From NCBI RefSeq assembly GCF_001425175.1, contig NZ_LMDV01000012.1, positions 124,001-188,000 on the forward strand: DNA of 64,000 nucleotides. Reading direction: 5' to 3'. Below the pieces are notes generated by a model. That model searched no databases and had not been told where the DNA came from. It saw nothing but the letters and a program-made list of their open reading frames with translations. Position 1 is the first letter of the stretch, and each line of letters starts with the position of its first letter. The stretch is from Nocardioides sp. Root1257 (lineage in GTDB: Bacteria; Actinomycetota; Actinomycetes; Propionibacteriales; Nocardioidaceae). Of this stretch, positions 32,829 through 41,743 are shown piece after piece. The translations under genes were made by a program, and so were the position numbers.

Positions 32829-35800
32829 TGCGACGTCACCGACCCGGCGCCCTTGATCGGGCAGATGGGCACGAAGCTGCAGTCGCGACAGTGCTGGCCG
32901 GACACCGCGGGGAACTCCTCGGCCCGCAGCAGCGACGCGGTGTGCCGCAGGCGGTCGCGGAGCAGGCTGCGGTCGGGGCCGTCCTCGGGCTGCACGTCCT
33001 GGGCCTGCACGACGGCGGTGGTGCTGTCGTCGAGGATGCCGAGCTGGATCAGCTCCGCTCCACCGGCGTGCGCCTGCTCGCCGGCGCGGTCGTCGACGGC
33101 GCCGTGGTCGACGGCGTACTGGTACAGCCCGAGCTGGACGTGCGACTCGACCGCCTTGTTGCTCGGCTTGGTGCGGCCGGTCTTGAGGTCCACGACGACG
33201 ACGTTGCCGTCGGCGTCGAGCTCGAGGCGGTCGGCGTAGCCGGTGAGCTGGACCTGCTCGCCGTTGTCCAGCTCGACCACGGTCGCGAACCTGGCCTCGG
33301 TCTCCAGCAGCCGGCGCGGGTTGTCGAGGTGCCACTGGAGGAAGCGGGCGAGCGCGGCGCGGACCCGGTCGTGCTCGCGGGCCTTCGACCACGGCGTCCG
33401 GAAGTCGAGGCGGTCCCAGACCGCGTCGACGTGCTCCATCAGGACCTCGACCGCCGGCTCGACCTCCCCGTCGGCGACCCGCTGGGCGAGCGCGTGCATC
33501 AGCTCGCCCAGGTTGGCCGACTGATGGGCGCGGGCGACGCCACCGGCCTCGCGCTCCAGGAACCACTGGGTCGGGCAGACCATCAGCGACTCCAGCACGC
33601 TCGCAGACACCGGCACGGGCTGGTCGGGGTCGCGGACCGGCTGCACCGAGCGGCTCGCGGCGCGGGTGCCCCACCACGTCGAGGGGTCGGCGCTCGGGAC
33701 GAGGGCGCGCTGACCGACCGACTCACCCGCGAGGCGAGCGAGTCGCCGGGCGGCCGCCTCGCGCAGCGCCTCGCTGGTGGCGGGGTCGGCGAGGGTACGG
33801 CGCAGCTCGCTGACCAGGCCGGCCATCGAGAGCGGACGCAGCGGGCGGCCGACCACCTTCTCGACGCTCACGCCGAGCTCGTCGAGGAAGCGCGAGGGCT
33901 GCTCCCCCTCGTCCTCGGCCGACGCGACCGCGGTGACGACGAGGCGCTGTCGCGCGCGCGTGCAGGCGACGTAGAAGAGCCGGCGCTCCTCCATCAGCAG
34001 CTCGCGCGGCGAGACCGGCGGGACGATGCCGTCCTCGCCGATCCGGTCGGCCTGGAGCAGGGTCGAGCGGCGCCGCAGGTCGGGCCACCCCTCCTGCTGG
34101 ACGTGGGCGACGACGACCAGCCGCCACTCCAGGCCCTTGGCCCGGTGGGCGGTGAGCAGGCGTACGGCGGCGCCACGGGCGCCCCGGTCGGCCAGCGTGT
34201 CGGCGGGGATCTGCTGTTGGACGAGGGTGGCGAGGAAGGCGCGGACCCCGACGTGGTCGCGCTGCTCCTCGGCTCGGGCCGCGACCTCGAAGAGCGCGCA
34301 GACCGAGTCGAGGTCGCGGTGCGCACGGCGCGCGGCCCCGCCACCGAGGTCGACGGAGCGCCGCAGGCGGGCCGGCCAGCCGGTGCGCGACCAGAGCGTC
34401 CAGAGGAGCTCCTCGGCGGACGCGCCGCCGGTCAGGTCGTCGCGGGCGTCGGCCAGCAGCTGGGCGAGCGCCCGCACGCGGGTCACCTCGGGGCCGTCGA
34501 GACCGTCGAGACCGTCGAGGCAGCCGGGCTCGACGACGGCGGCCCGGACCAGGTCGCGCGAGGTGCGCGGCACCCGCCCCTCGGCCTTGCTCTGCTCCTT
34601 CTCCCGGGCGCGGAGCAGCCGGGCGAGGCGGCGTACGTCGCCGGCGTCGAGACCGCCGAGCGGGCCGAGCAGGAGGGCCTCGGCGCGGGAGGGGTCGAGG
34701 TAGTCGACGTGGTCCAGGTCGGTGTTGTCGAGGTTGACGACGGCCCGCAGCCCGTCGATCAGCGGCAGCACGGCGGGGTCGCGGACCAGCGGCACCTCGT
34801 CGCTGGCGACCTCGACCGGGACGCCTGCGGCGCCCAGGGCCCGGCGCAGCGGCGGGATCGAGGTGCGACCGGACCGGACCAGGACCGCCATGTCGTCCCA
34901 GGCGATGCCGTCCTCGAGGTGGGCGCGCCGCAGGAGGTCGGCGAGGTGCTCGGCCTCGGCGCGCTCGGTGTCGAAGGTGCGGACGACGACGCGGCCCTCC
35001 CCGAGCGGCCCCGCCTGCGCCTGGGGCGAGAGGAACGCCTCGCGCGCCTCGAGCGGGATCGAGCCGGGCAGCGCGAGCCGGTGCGCGACCCGCTGCGACG
35101 CGACCAGCAGCCGCGGCCCGAAGCGCCTCGTCGTACGCAGGGCCACCACGTCGGCCGGAGCCCCGTCGGCCTGCGGGAACTCGGTCGGGAAGTCGAGGAT
35201 GCCGCGCACCTCGGCGCCGCGGAAGCCGTAGATCGACTGGTGCGGGTCGCCCACGACGGTGAGGTCACGGCCGTCGCCGGCGAGCGCGCGGAGCAGTGCC
35301 ACCTGCCCGGGGTCGGTGTCCTGGTACTCGTCGACGAAGACGTGGCGGAGCCGGGCCCGCAGCTCGTCGCGGTGCGCCTCGGCCTCGATGGTCGCGCGGC
35401 GGATCAGGTCGGCGTAGTCGATGGCGCCCTGGCTGTCGAGGCTGTCGAGGTACTGGTCGAGGAAGAGTCCCGCGGCGACGAACTCGGGGACGCCCTCGGC
35501 CTCGCCGAGCAGCCGCAGCTCCTCCCCGTCGAGGCCCTTCTCGCGCGCGCGGGACAGGACCGTGTGGACCTCGCGGGCGAAGCCACGGGTGCCGAGCGCG
35601 CGGGACAGCGAGTCGGGCCACCGGACCGACTCGGGGTGGTCGGTGAGCAGCTCGCGGAGCACGACGTCCTGCTCGGGCGCACTGAGCAGCCGCAGCGGCG
35701 CCTCGTAGAGCTCGGCCGGCGCGTACCGGCGGATCAGCGCGTAGGCGAAGGAGTGGAAGGTCGAGCTCAGCGTGGTGGACATGGTGCGGCCGAGGCGGGC

Positions 35801-36061
35801 GGTGACGCGGTCGCGCAGCTGCTCGGCGGCCTTGCGCGAGAAGGTCAGCGCCAGCACCTCGTCGGGGCGCGCGCCGCGGTGCTCGATCCGGTCGACGATC
35901 GCCTCGACCAGCGTCGTGGTCTTGCCGGTGCCCGGACCGGCGAGCACGAGCAGCGGCCCACCCGGGTGGTCGACGACGCGCTGCTGGTGCTCGTCGAGGG
36001 TGGGCACGTCGACCGCGACGTCCGGCCGCACGAGGCGGTAGGAGATCGCGGTGGTCGTCAT
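32825..36061 (-). CDS. adnA: AdnA-like helicase-nuclease subunit with Fe-S type nuclease domain
   Basis: 1078 residues from ATG 36061 (MTTTAISYRLVRPDV); the frame runs to 36100 without support. Motor motifs are LVLAGPGTGKTTTLVEAIVD, VFVDEYQDTDPGQVALL, GDPHQSIYGFRGA, LTAHRAKGLEWRLVVV and YVACTRARQRLVV. The C-terminal nuclease has VVVDLKTGRTKPSNKA and QLGLYQYAV. One upstream Cys (LMVCPTQWF) plus three at the end (HCRDCSFVPIC) form the four-Cys pattern of Fe-S nuclease domains. With AdnB it forms the end-resecting heterodimer. A GTGA overlap couples it to adnB. Confidence 0.92.
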   Translation of the reverse strand: MTTTAISYRLVRPDVAVDVPTLDEHQQRVVDHPGGPLLVLAGPGTGKTTTLVEAIVDRIEHRGARPDEVLALTFSRKAAEQLRDRVTARLGRTMSTTLSSTFHSFAYALIRRYAPAELYEAPLRLLSAPEQDVVLRELLTDHPESVRWPDSLSRALGTRGFAREVHTVLSRAREKGLDGEELRLLGEAEGVPEFVAAGLFLDQYLDSLDSQGAIDYADLIRRATIEAEAHRDELRARLRHVFVDEYQDTDPGQVALLRALAGDGRDLTVVGDPHQSIYGFRGAEVRGILDFPTEFPQADGAPADVVALRTTRRFGPRLLVASQRVAHRLALPGSIPLEAREAFLSPQAQAGPLGEGRVVVRTFDTERAEAEHLADLLRRAHLEDGIAWDDMAVLVRSGRTSIPPLRRALGAAGVPVEVASDEVPLVRDPAVLPLIDGLRAVVNLDNTDLDHVDYLDPSRAEALLLGPLGGLDAGDVRRLARLLRAREKEQSKAEGRVPRTSRDLVRAAVVEPGCLDGLDGLDGPEVTRVRALAQLLADARDDLTGGASAEELLWTLWSRTGWPARLRRSVDLGGGAARRAHRDLDSVCALFEVAARAEEQRDHVGVRAFLATLVQQQIPADTLADRGARGAAVRLLTAHRAKGLEWRLVVVAHVQQEGWPDLRRRSTLLQADRIGEDGIVPPVSPRELLMEERRLFYVACTRARQRLVVTAVASAEDEGEQPSRFLDELGVSVEKVVGRPLRPLSMAGLVSELRRTLADPATSEALREAAARRLARLAGESVGQRALVPSADPSTWWGTRAASRSVQPVRDPDQPVPVSASVLESLMVCPTQWFLEREAGGVARAHQSANLGELMHALAQRVADGEVEPAVEVLMEHVDAVWDRLDFRTPWSKAREHDRVRAALARFLQWHLDNPRRLLETEARFATVVELDNGEQVQLTGYADRLELDADGNVVVVDLKTGRTKPSNKAVESHVQLGLYQYAVDHGAVDDRAGEQAHAGGAELIQLGILDDSTTAVVQAQDVQPEDGPDRSLLRDRLRHTASLLRAEEFPAVSGQHCRDCSFVPICPIKGAGSVTSQ

Positions 36062-36107
36062 GTGGTTATTCGACCACCTGGCGCCGACAGCACCCGACAA
36101 TGGGGCG

Positions 36108-36698
36108 GTGAGTCAGCGAACCGTTGCCATCCTCGCCTTCGACGACATGGAGGTGCTCGACTACGCCGGCCCCTACGAGGTCTTCAACGTGGCCGGGGAG
36201 CTCGGTGCGGGCGCACCGTTCTCCGTCTTCTCCGTCGGGCTGACCACTTCCCCGGCGGTGGGCCGCGGCGGGTTCACCGTGCAGCCGACGTACTCCCTGG
36301 ACGACGCGCCGCCGGCCGACCTCCTGGTCGTCCCGGGCGGCGCCGGCACCCGTCCGCTGCTGCGGGACGAGCGACTCCTCGCCTGGCTGCGCGAGCGCGC
36401 CGGCGAGGTCGAGCTGCTGCTGTCGGTCTGCACCGGAGCGCTCCTGCTCGGGGCCGCCGGCCTGCTGGAGCACCGGTCGGCGACGACCCACCACGACGCG
36501 TTCGACGAGCTCGCGGCGCTCTCGCCGACGACGACGGTCGTGCGGGGGCAGCGCTTCGTGCGCTCGAGCGAGCGGGTCGTCACCTCGGCCGGCGTCTCGG
36601 CCGGCGTCGACGCGAGCCTGTACGTCGTCCAGGAGCTCGCCGGCGCGGCCACGCGTGACGCGACGGTGACCGAGATGGAGTGGATGTGGCAATCGTGA
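36108..36698 (+). CDS. DJ-1/PfpI family (class I glutaminase-like) protein
   Basis: 196 residues from GTG 36108. The nucleophile elbow Cys is in LLSVCTGALLLGAAG, with the family stretch FDDMEVLDYAGPYEVF and a late VVTSAGVSAGVDASLYVV. It resembles the ligand-sensing/amidase domain of GlxA-type AraC regulators, but the HTH domain is absent. Relatives include isonitrile hydratase and stress-response proteins. The exact role is unknown. Confidence 0.88.
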   Translation: MSQRTVAILAFDDMEVLDYAGPYEVFNVAGELGAGAPFSVFSVGLTTSPAVGRGGFTVQPTYSLDDAPPADLLVVPGGAGTRPLLRDERLLAWLRERAGEVELLLSVCTGALLLGAAGLLEHRSATTHHDAFDELAALSPTTTVVRGQRFVRSSERVVTSAGVSAGVDASLYVVQELAGAATRDATVTEMEWMWQS

Positions 36699-36760
36699 GC
36701 GACCCGGGTTGTCACCTCTCGCCGTAGGAGCGTCGTACGCCGCTGGGTAGCGTCGGGCCC

Positions 36761-37918
36761 ATGACCGACGGACCCCTCGCCGACCTGCTCGTCCTCGACC
36801 TGACCCGCGCCCTCGCCGGCCCGCACGCCGCGATGATGCTCGGCGACATGGGCGCGCGGGTGATCAAGGTCGAGTCGCCGACCGGCGACGACAGCCGCGG
36901 CTGGGGACCGCCGTTCGTGGGCGAGGACGACGAGCGCGAGTCGACGTACTTCATGTCGGCGAACCGCAACAAGGAGTCGCTGGTCCTCGACCTGAAGTCC
37001 GAGGCCGACCGCGACGTCCTCGCCCGGCTGGTCGAGCGCGCCGACGTGCTCATGGAGAACTTCCGGACCGGAGTGCTGGACCGCCTCGGCTTCCCGGTGT
37101 CGCGCCTGCACGAGCTGAACCCGCGGCTGATCGTCCTGTCGATCACCGGGTTCGGCCACGACGGGCCGGAGGCGACGCGGTCGGGCTACGACCAGATCGC
37201 GCAGGGCGAGGGCGGCCTGATGTCGATCACCGGGACCGAGCAGCCGACCAAGGTCGGCGTGCCGATCGCCGACCTGATCGCCGGGATGTACGGCGCGTAC
37301 GGCGTGCTCGCCGCTCTGCACGAGCGGTCGCAGACCGGACTCGGCAGGGTCGTCCGCACGTCGCTGCTCGCCGGGATGGTCGGCGTGCACGCCTACCAGG
37401 GCACGCGGTGGACGGTGGGCGGCGAGGTGCCCGGTCTCGCGGGCGACCACCACCCGTCGATCTCGCCGTACGGCATGTTCGCGACGGGTACGGCGCCGGT
37501 GCAGATCGCCTGCGGCTCCGAGGGGCTGTGGCGCGCGCTGTGCGGCGCCTTCGGCTGGGACGCGGCGGAGGCGGAGTTCGCGACCAACGCGCTCCGGGTG
37601 GCCAACCGTGACACGCTCGTCGAGCGGATCGAGTCGCTCTTCGCCGACCAGCCGGCCGAGCACTGGCTGGCGATGCTCTCCGACGCCGGGGTGCCGTCCG
37701 GCAAGGTGCGGACGATGGACGACGTCTACGGCTGGGACCAGGTGCTCTCGCAGGCCCTGCTGCTCTCCGTCGACCACGCGACGCAGGGTGAGCTCGAGCT
37801 GCCCGGCTCACCGATCCGCTTCGACGACAACGCGTTCTCCGGCGGCCGGTCCTCGCACGTCGCTCCTCCGACGCTCGGCCAGCACAACGAGTCGATCCGC
37901 GCGTGGCTGGAGTCGTGA
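36761..37918 (+). CDS. Class III CoA-transferase (CaiB/BaiF family)
   Basis: 385 residues. The N-terminal VLDLTRALAGPHAAMMLGDM and the KVESPTGDDSRGWGPPF segment are classic, and the catalytic Asp lies in GVPIADLIAGMYGAYGVLAA. These enzymes transfer CoA between carboxylic acids (formyl-CoA, carnitine, succinyl, benzylsuccinate types). It ends 7 bp before a methyltransferase-like gene. Substrate not determinable. Confidence 0.93.
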   Translation: MTDGPLADLLVLDLTRALAGPHAAMMLGDMGARVIKVESPTGDDSRGWGPPFVGEDDERESTYFMSANRNKESLVLDLKSEADRDVLARLVERADVLMENFRTGVLDRLGFPVSRLHELNPRLIVLSITGFGHDGPEATRSGYDQIAQGEGGLMSITGTEQPTKVGVPIADLIAGMYGAYGVLAALHERSQTGLGRVVRTSLLAGMVGVHAYQGTRWTVGGEVPGLAGDHHPSISPYGMFATGTAPVQIACGSEGLWRALCGAFGWDAAEAEFATNALRVANRDTLVERIESLFADQPAEHWLAMLSDAGVPSGKVRTMDDVYGWDQVLSQALLLSVDHATQGELELPGSPIRFDDNAFSGGRSSHVAPPTLGQHNESIRAWLES

Positions 37919-37925
37919 GCCCGGC

Positions 37926-38558
37926 ATGAGCCGGGACTGGCACGAGTGGCACCGCCGCTACGACGAGCCCGGGTCCGGGCTCTCCCGCCGGCTCGTGGTG
38001 GTGCGCGGCGCTCTGCAGGGCCTGCTCGAGGCCGCGACTGGGCCGGTGCGGCTGGTCAGCATCTGCGCGGGTGACGGCCGGGACACGATCCCGGTGCTCG
38101 ACGCCTCGGACGCGATCGTGACCGGCGTCCTCGTCGAGCTCGACCCCGAGCTCGCCGAACGCGCGCGGGCGTCTGCTCCCGCTGGGATCGAGGTCCGCAC
38201 CGCCGACGCAGGCATCACGACGTCGTACGCCGACGTCTGCCCGGCCGACGTGTTCCTCGCGTGCGGGGTCTTCGGCAACGTCACCGATGCGGACATCGCC
38301 CGCACCGTCGCCGCCCTGCCCTCGCTGCTCACCGCCGGTGGGCAGGTCGTCTGGACCCGCGGCAACAACGTGCCGATGGACCCGACCTCGCACGACGGCG
38401 ACCCTGCCGAGCTGGTGCGCGGGCTCTTCGCGCAGGCCGGCTTCGAGGAGGTCGCGTTCGTCGCGGATGACGATGCCGGCTTCCGGGTCGGCGTGCACCG
38501 CTGGCCCGGCCCGACGGGTACCCCCCGCGCCGGGGTGCGGATGTTCGACTTCGTCTGA
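37926..38558 (+). CDS. Class I SAM-dependent methyltransferase-like protein
   Basis: 210 residues from ATG 37926, closely spaced after the CoA-transferase. A Rossmann-type SAM site is suggested by VRLVSICAGDGRDTIPVL and the acidic end of strand two in GVLVELDPELAERA. A short DWHEWHRRYDEPGSG N-terminus is typical of actinobacterial relatives. The acceptor is unknown. Confidence 0.8.
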   Translation: MSRDWHEWHRRYDEPGSGLSRRLVVVRGALQGLLEAATGPVRLVSICAGDGRDTIPVLDASDAIVTGVLVELDPELAERARASAPAGIEVRTADAGITTSYADVCPADVFLACGVFGNVTDADIARTVAALPSLLTAGGQVVWTRGNNVPMDPTSHDGDPAELVRGLFAQAGFEEVAFVADDDAGFRVGVHRWPGPTGTPRAGVRMFDFV

Positions 38559-38568
38559 GGACGGCGCA

Positions 38569-38640
38569 TGTAACGCCGGGTTACTGCCTGTTCCCACCAG
38601 GTTGCAACGCCGTGGGAACAGCCGGTAACCCGGCGTTACA
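38569..38640. repeat. Near-perfect 29-bp inverted repeat with 14-nt loop
   Basis: Arms 38569-38597 and 38612-38640 are complementary at 27 of 29 positions; outer ends read tgtaacgccgggttac and gtaacccggcgttaca. The loop contains a small palindrome gttgcaac. It lies between two plus-strand genes, has no T-run, and begins 11 bp after the methyltransferase stop. It could be an extragenic palindromic element, a mobile-element relic, or a terminator. Confidence 0.7.
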
Positions 38641-38683
38641 GCTGACCTGCCCGACTGTCGGTGGCCGGTGGCACCGTGGCTCC

Positions 38684-39007
38684 ATGGCCACCCCCACCGA
38701 GCGCATCGAGCGCTACTTCGTGCTCGCCGCCCAGCCCGACGTCGAGGCGTACGTCGCGCAGTTCGCACCCGAGGTCGTCGTGGAGGACGACGGCCGGACG
38801 CACGTCGGCGTCGACGCGGTCCGTGCCTGGCGGCGCAGCGTGCCGGGCGTGCGCTACGACGTGCGCCAGGTGGCCGACACCGATGCGGGGACGCACGTCG
38901 CGACCGTCGAGATCTCCGGCGACTTCCCGGGCAGCCCGGTGCTGCTCGGCTTCGTGTTCGGGTTCGACGACGAGGAGCGGATCAGCCGGCTGGTGATCGC
39001 TCCCTGA
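38684..39007 (+). CDS. NTF2-like / SnoaL-like protein
   Basis: 107 residues from ATG 38684 (MATPTERIERYFVLAA). The pattern of a helix, VVVEDDGRTHVGVDAVRAWR and C-terminal strands fits the NTF2/SnoaL cone fold, which serves as enzyme or binding domain. No catalytic assignment is possible. It ends 4 bp from the convergent aldehyde dehydrogenase. Confidence 0.8.
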   Translation: MATPTERIERYFVLAAQPDVEAYVAQFAPEVVVEDDGRTHVGVDAVRAWRRSVPGVRYDVRQVADTDAGTHVATVEISGDFPGSPVLLGFVFGFDDEERISRLVIAP

Positions 39008-39011
39008 GGAA

Positions 39012-40469
39012 TCAGAAGGGGTACGGCGCCACGTCGGGCCGCATGGTCAGCCACTGGATCTCGGTGAACGACTCGATGTTGGCCTGGGCGCCGCCGACGC
39101 GCGAGCCGTTGCCCGACGACTTCGCACCGCCGAACGGCGCGTTTGCCTCGTCGGAGACGGTCTGCTCGTTGATGTGCACCTTGCCGGAGGTGACCCGGTC
39201 CGCGATCCGCATCGCCTCACCGACATCGCCGAGGATGCCGACCGACAGCCCGTAGTCGTTGCCCTCGATCAGCGCGACCGCCTCGTCGGTGGTCGAGAAC
39301 GAGACCACCGGAGCGACCGGGCCGAAGATCTCCTCGGTCCACGCGGGGTTGTCCTGCGCGACGTCGGCGAGCACGGTCGGCTGGTAGTACGGACCGTCGT
39401 TCGTGCCGCCCGCGAGCAGGCGGGCGCCGTGCTGCACGGCGTCCTGGACGATGCCGTCGACCCGCTTGAGCTGCTTCTCGTCGATCAACGGGCCGAGCGC
39501 GACGATGCCGGACTTCGGGTCGCCCACCGGCAGGTGCTGCGCCTTCTCGGCCAGCGCTGCGACGTACTCCTCGTAGAGGCTCTCGTGCACGATGTGCCGC
39601 CCCGAGGTCATGCAGATCTGGCCCTGGTGCATGAACGAGCCGAAGGCGCCCGCGCTGGCGGCTGCGGCGACGTCGGTGCCGGGGAGCACGACCAGGGCGT
39701 TGTTGCCGCCCAGCTCGAGGTGGGCGCGCTTGAGACCGCGCGCGGCGGCCTCACCGACCTTGCGACCGGCAGCGGTCGAGCCGGTGAACGCGACAACGGC
39801 GACCTCGGGCGCCTCGACGACCGCGGCGCCGATCTCGCCGTCGCCCGGCACCAGCGACAGCACCCCGTCGGGCAGGCCGGCCTCCTCGAAGACACGCACC
39901 AGCGCGACCCCGCCGCAGACGGCGGTGCGCGGGTCCGGCTTGAGGAGCACCGCGTTGCCGAGCGCGAGCGCCGGGGCGACGGCGCGGATGCTCAGGATCA
40001 GCGGGAAGTTGAACGGCGCGATCACGCTCACCACGCCCACCGGACGCCGCCGCGCGAAGGACCAGCGCTCCTCGTTGCTGGTCAGCACCTCTCCGGCAGG
40101 ATGGCCGGGCAGGCCCGCCGCCTCGAAGCACTCGTTCGCGGCGATGTGGGTCTCGAGCCCCGCCTTCGGCGGGATGCTGCCGGCCTCGCGGACGATCCAG
40201 TCCTCGATCTCCGCGGCGTGCTCCTCGAAGAGCTGGCCAGCCCTCCTCAGCACCGCGGCGCGCTCCTCGGGCTTGCGGGCCGCCCACTCGCGCTGCGCCT
40301 CGGCGGCGCGCGTCGCGGCCCGGCGTACGTCGTCGACCGACGCGACGCCGTACTCACCCAGCGACTCGCCGGTCGCCGGCTCGACCGCGGTGGCGACGCC
40401 TCCGCCACCGTCGGTCCAGCCGTCGATGAAGATCTTCCCGGTCCAGGTCGCAGCGTCGAGGAGTGTCAT
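39012..40469 (-). CDS. Aldehyde dehydrogenase (benzaldehyde dehydrogenase-like)
   Basis: 485 residues of normal length. The general base Glu is in LELGGNNALVVLP and the catalytic Cys in HQGQICMTSGR; NAD(P) contacts are in APFNFPLILS and FTGSTAAGRKV. The ICMTSGR context and overall sequence resemble benzaldehyde/vanillin-type dehydrogenases. It oxidises an aldehyde to the acid. A hairpin and 167 bp separate it from the ring-opening amidohydrolase upstream on the same strand, so a functional link is uncertain. Confidence 0.92.
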   Translation of the reverse strand: MTLLDAATWTGKIFIDGWTDGGGGVATAVEPATGESLGEYGVASVDDVRRAATRAAEAQREWAARKPEERAAVLRRAGQLFEEHAAEIEDWIVREAGSIPPKAGLETHIAANECFEAAGLPGHPAGEVLTSNEERWSFARRRPVGVVSVIAPFNFPLILSIRAVAPALALGNAVLLKPDPRTAVCGGVALVRVFEEAGLPDGVLSLVPGDGEIGAAVVEAPEVAVVAFTGSTAAGRKVGEAAARGLKRAHLELGGNNALVVLPGTDVAAAASAGAFGSFMHQGQICMTSGRHIVHESLYEEYVAALAEKAQHLPVGDPKSGIVALGPLIDEKQLKRVDGIVQDAVQHGARLLAGGTNDGPYYQPTVLADVAQDNPAWTEEIFGPVAPVVSFSTTDEAVALIEGNDYGLSVGILGDVGEAMRIADRVTSGKVHINEQTVSDEANAPFGGAKSSGNGSRVGGAQANIESFTEIQWLTMRPDVAPYPF

Positions 40470-40588
40470 GCTCCCGATTCTGACGCGCCGGTCACCAGCG
40501 GCGACGGCTCGCGCTTTCGCTGGACGGAACAGCGCGCCCGGACCTGTCAGCCGAGCCCCGCACGGCGCGCCGGTGGACCACGGCGTGT

Positions 40589-40626
40589 CGTGCGGGTTTC
40601 ACCGGCTGACCGCCGAAACCCGCACG
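40589..40626 (-). terminator. Hairpin downstream of the ring-opening amidohydrolase gene
   Basis: Perfect 12-bp arms (cgtgcgggtttc / gaaacccgcacg) flank a 14-base loop, 10 bp after the amidohydrolase stop. There is no U-tract. It probably ends or protects the carbamate kinase/amidohydrolase transcript. Confidence 0.55.
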
Positions 40627-40636
40627 GCGACGCGTC

Positions 40637-41731
40637 TCAGCCCAGGTCGACGATCGCGGCCACGGGACCGCCACCGTCGGGGCCCTGGTGGGCCGCGGAG
40701 ACCGACACGAAGACGGCCGGGTCACCGGTGACGGCAGCGGTCACGCCGCCGACGGCCGACTTGATCTGGCGGTGCCAGTGCACGTCGGAGTCGTCGAGCA
40801 TCGCGTTGCGGCGACCACGGACGACGCCGTCCTGGGAGACCTCGCACTTGAGGAAGACGTTGACGAGGCGGCCGTCGAGGTCGGAGGGGTGCGGGCGGTC
40901 GGGCAGGTCGAGGCCGGCGTCCTTGATGGCGGCCCAGATGCCGTCGGCGTCGAGGGCGTCCGCCATGACCGAGTGGCCGATCCGGTAGCGGCCGCCGACG
41001 CCGGTCGCGTTGCCGACCACGACCACCTGGGCCTGGTCGAGCTCGACGCCCGAGGAGCACGAGGCGACCGCGGAGTACAGCGCGCGGTTGTGCATGACGT
41101 CCTCGTCCGTCGGCATCTCGATCTCGCCGAGCGCGACGGCGATGCCGAGCGCGGTGGTGCCGTTGGAGAGGTCCATCGACTCGTGGGTGTGCTCGGTCCA
41201 GACCGTCTTGCCGCGCGACTTCGCGTCGCGGATGGTGTGGACCGTCAGCAGCGGCGTCTTGGTCTGCACGTAGTGGACGTCGGCGACGTCGGTGATGCCC
41301 GCCCGCTCCATCGCGACCTTCACGGCGTCGGCGACCTTCTCGACCATGGCGACGCGGCCGATGTCCTCGGGCAGCAGCACCTCGCTCATCGCGAAGCCGA
41401 CGGTCAGGCGCGGCTCCTCGGTCGGCTCGGCGTCGGTGGTCGCGAAGATCGTCGCGTGCGGGCTGATCACGCCGTCGGTGCCGCCGGACCACACGATCGG
41501 GATCTGCTTCACCTGGTCGGCGGGCGCGCCCTTCTCGACCAGCACCTCGCGGAAGGCCCGGTCGGAGATGATCCGGGTGTAGTCGTTGACGCCGCCGTTG
41601 CCCTCGGTCTTGCCGATGATCGCGATGACGCGGGACGCCTCCATGACGCCGTCGTCGATGAGCTTCGCGAGCTCGCTGGCGTCGGCGACGGAGTGGATCG
41701 GGACCTTGCGTACTTCGATGGCGTCAGGCAT
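40637..41731 (-). CDS. Ring-opening amidohydrolase (cyanuric acid amidohydrolase / barbiturase family)
   Basis: 364 residues, the usual length of the AtzD/TrzD/barbiturase family, which opens cyanuric acid to carboxybiuret or barbiturate to ureidomalonate. Three repeats, each with a Lys and a Ser, are visible: K41 (IIGKTEGNGG)/S82 (WSGGTDG), K158 (QTKTPLL)/S227 (ASCSSGVELD), and K295 (FLKCEVSQ) with SVSAAHQGP near the end. The second pair is the nucleophile pair in the family. A strong AAGGA precedes ATG 41731, overlapping the carbamate kinase stop region, so both are one operon. Cyanuric acid versus barbiturate cannot be told from sequence alone. Confidence 0.93.
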   Translation of the reverse strand: MPDAIEVRKVPIHSVADASELAKLIDDGVMEASRVIAIIGKTEGNGGVNDYTRIISDRAFREVLVEKGAPADQVKQIPIVWSGGTDGVISPHATIFATTDAEPTEEPRLTVGFAMSEVLLPEDIGRVAMVEKVADAVKVAMERAGITDVADVHYVQTKTPLLTVHTIRDAKSRGKTVWTEHTHESMDLSNGTTALGIAVALGEIEMPTDEDVMHNRALYSAVASCSSGVELDQAQVVVVGNATGVGGRYRIGHSVMADALDADGIWAAIKDAGLDLPDRPHPSDLDGRLVNVFLKCEVSQDGVVRGRRNAMLDDSDVHWHRQIKSAVGGVTAAVTGDPAVFVSVSAAHQGPDGGGPVAAIVDLG

Positions 41732-41743
41732 GACGTTCCTTCA

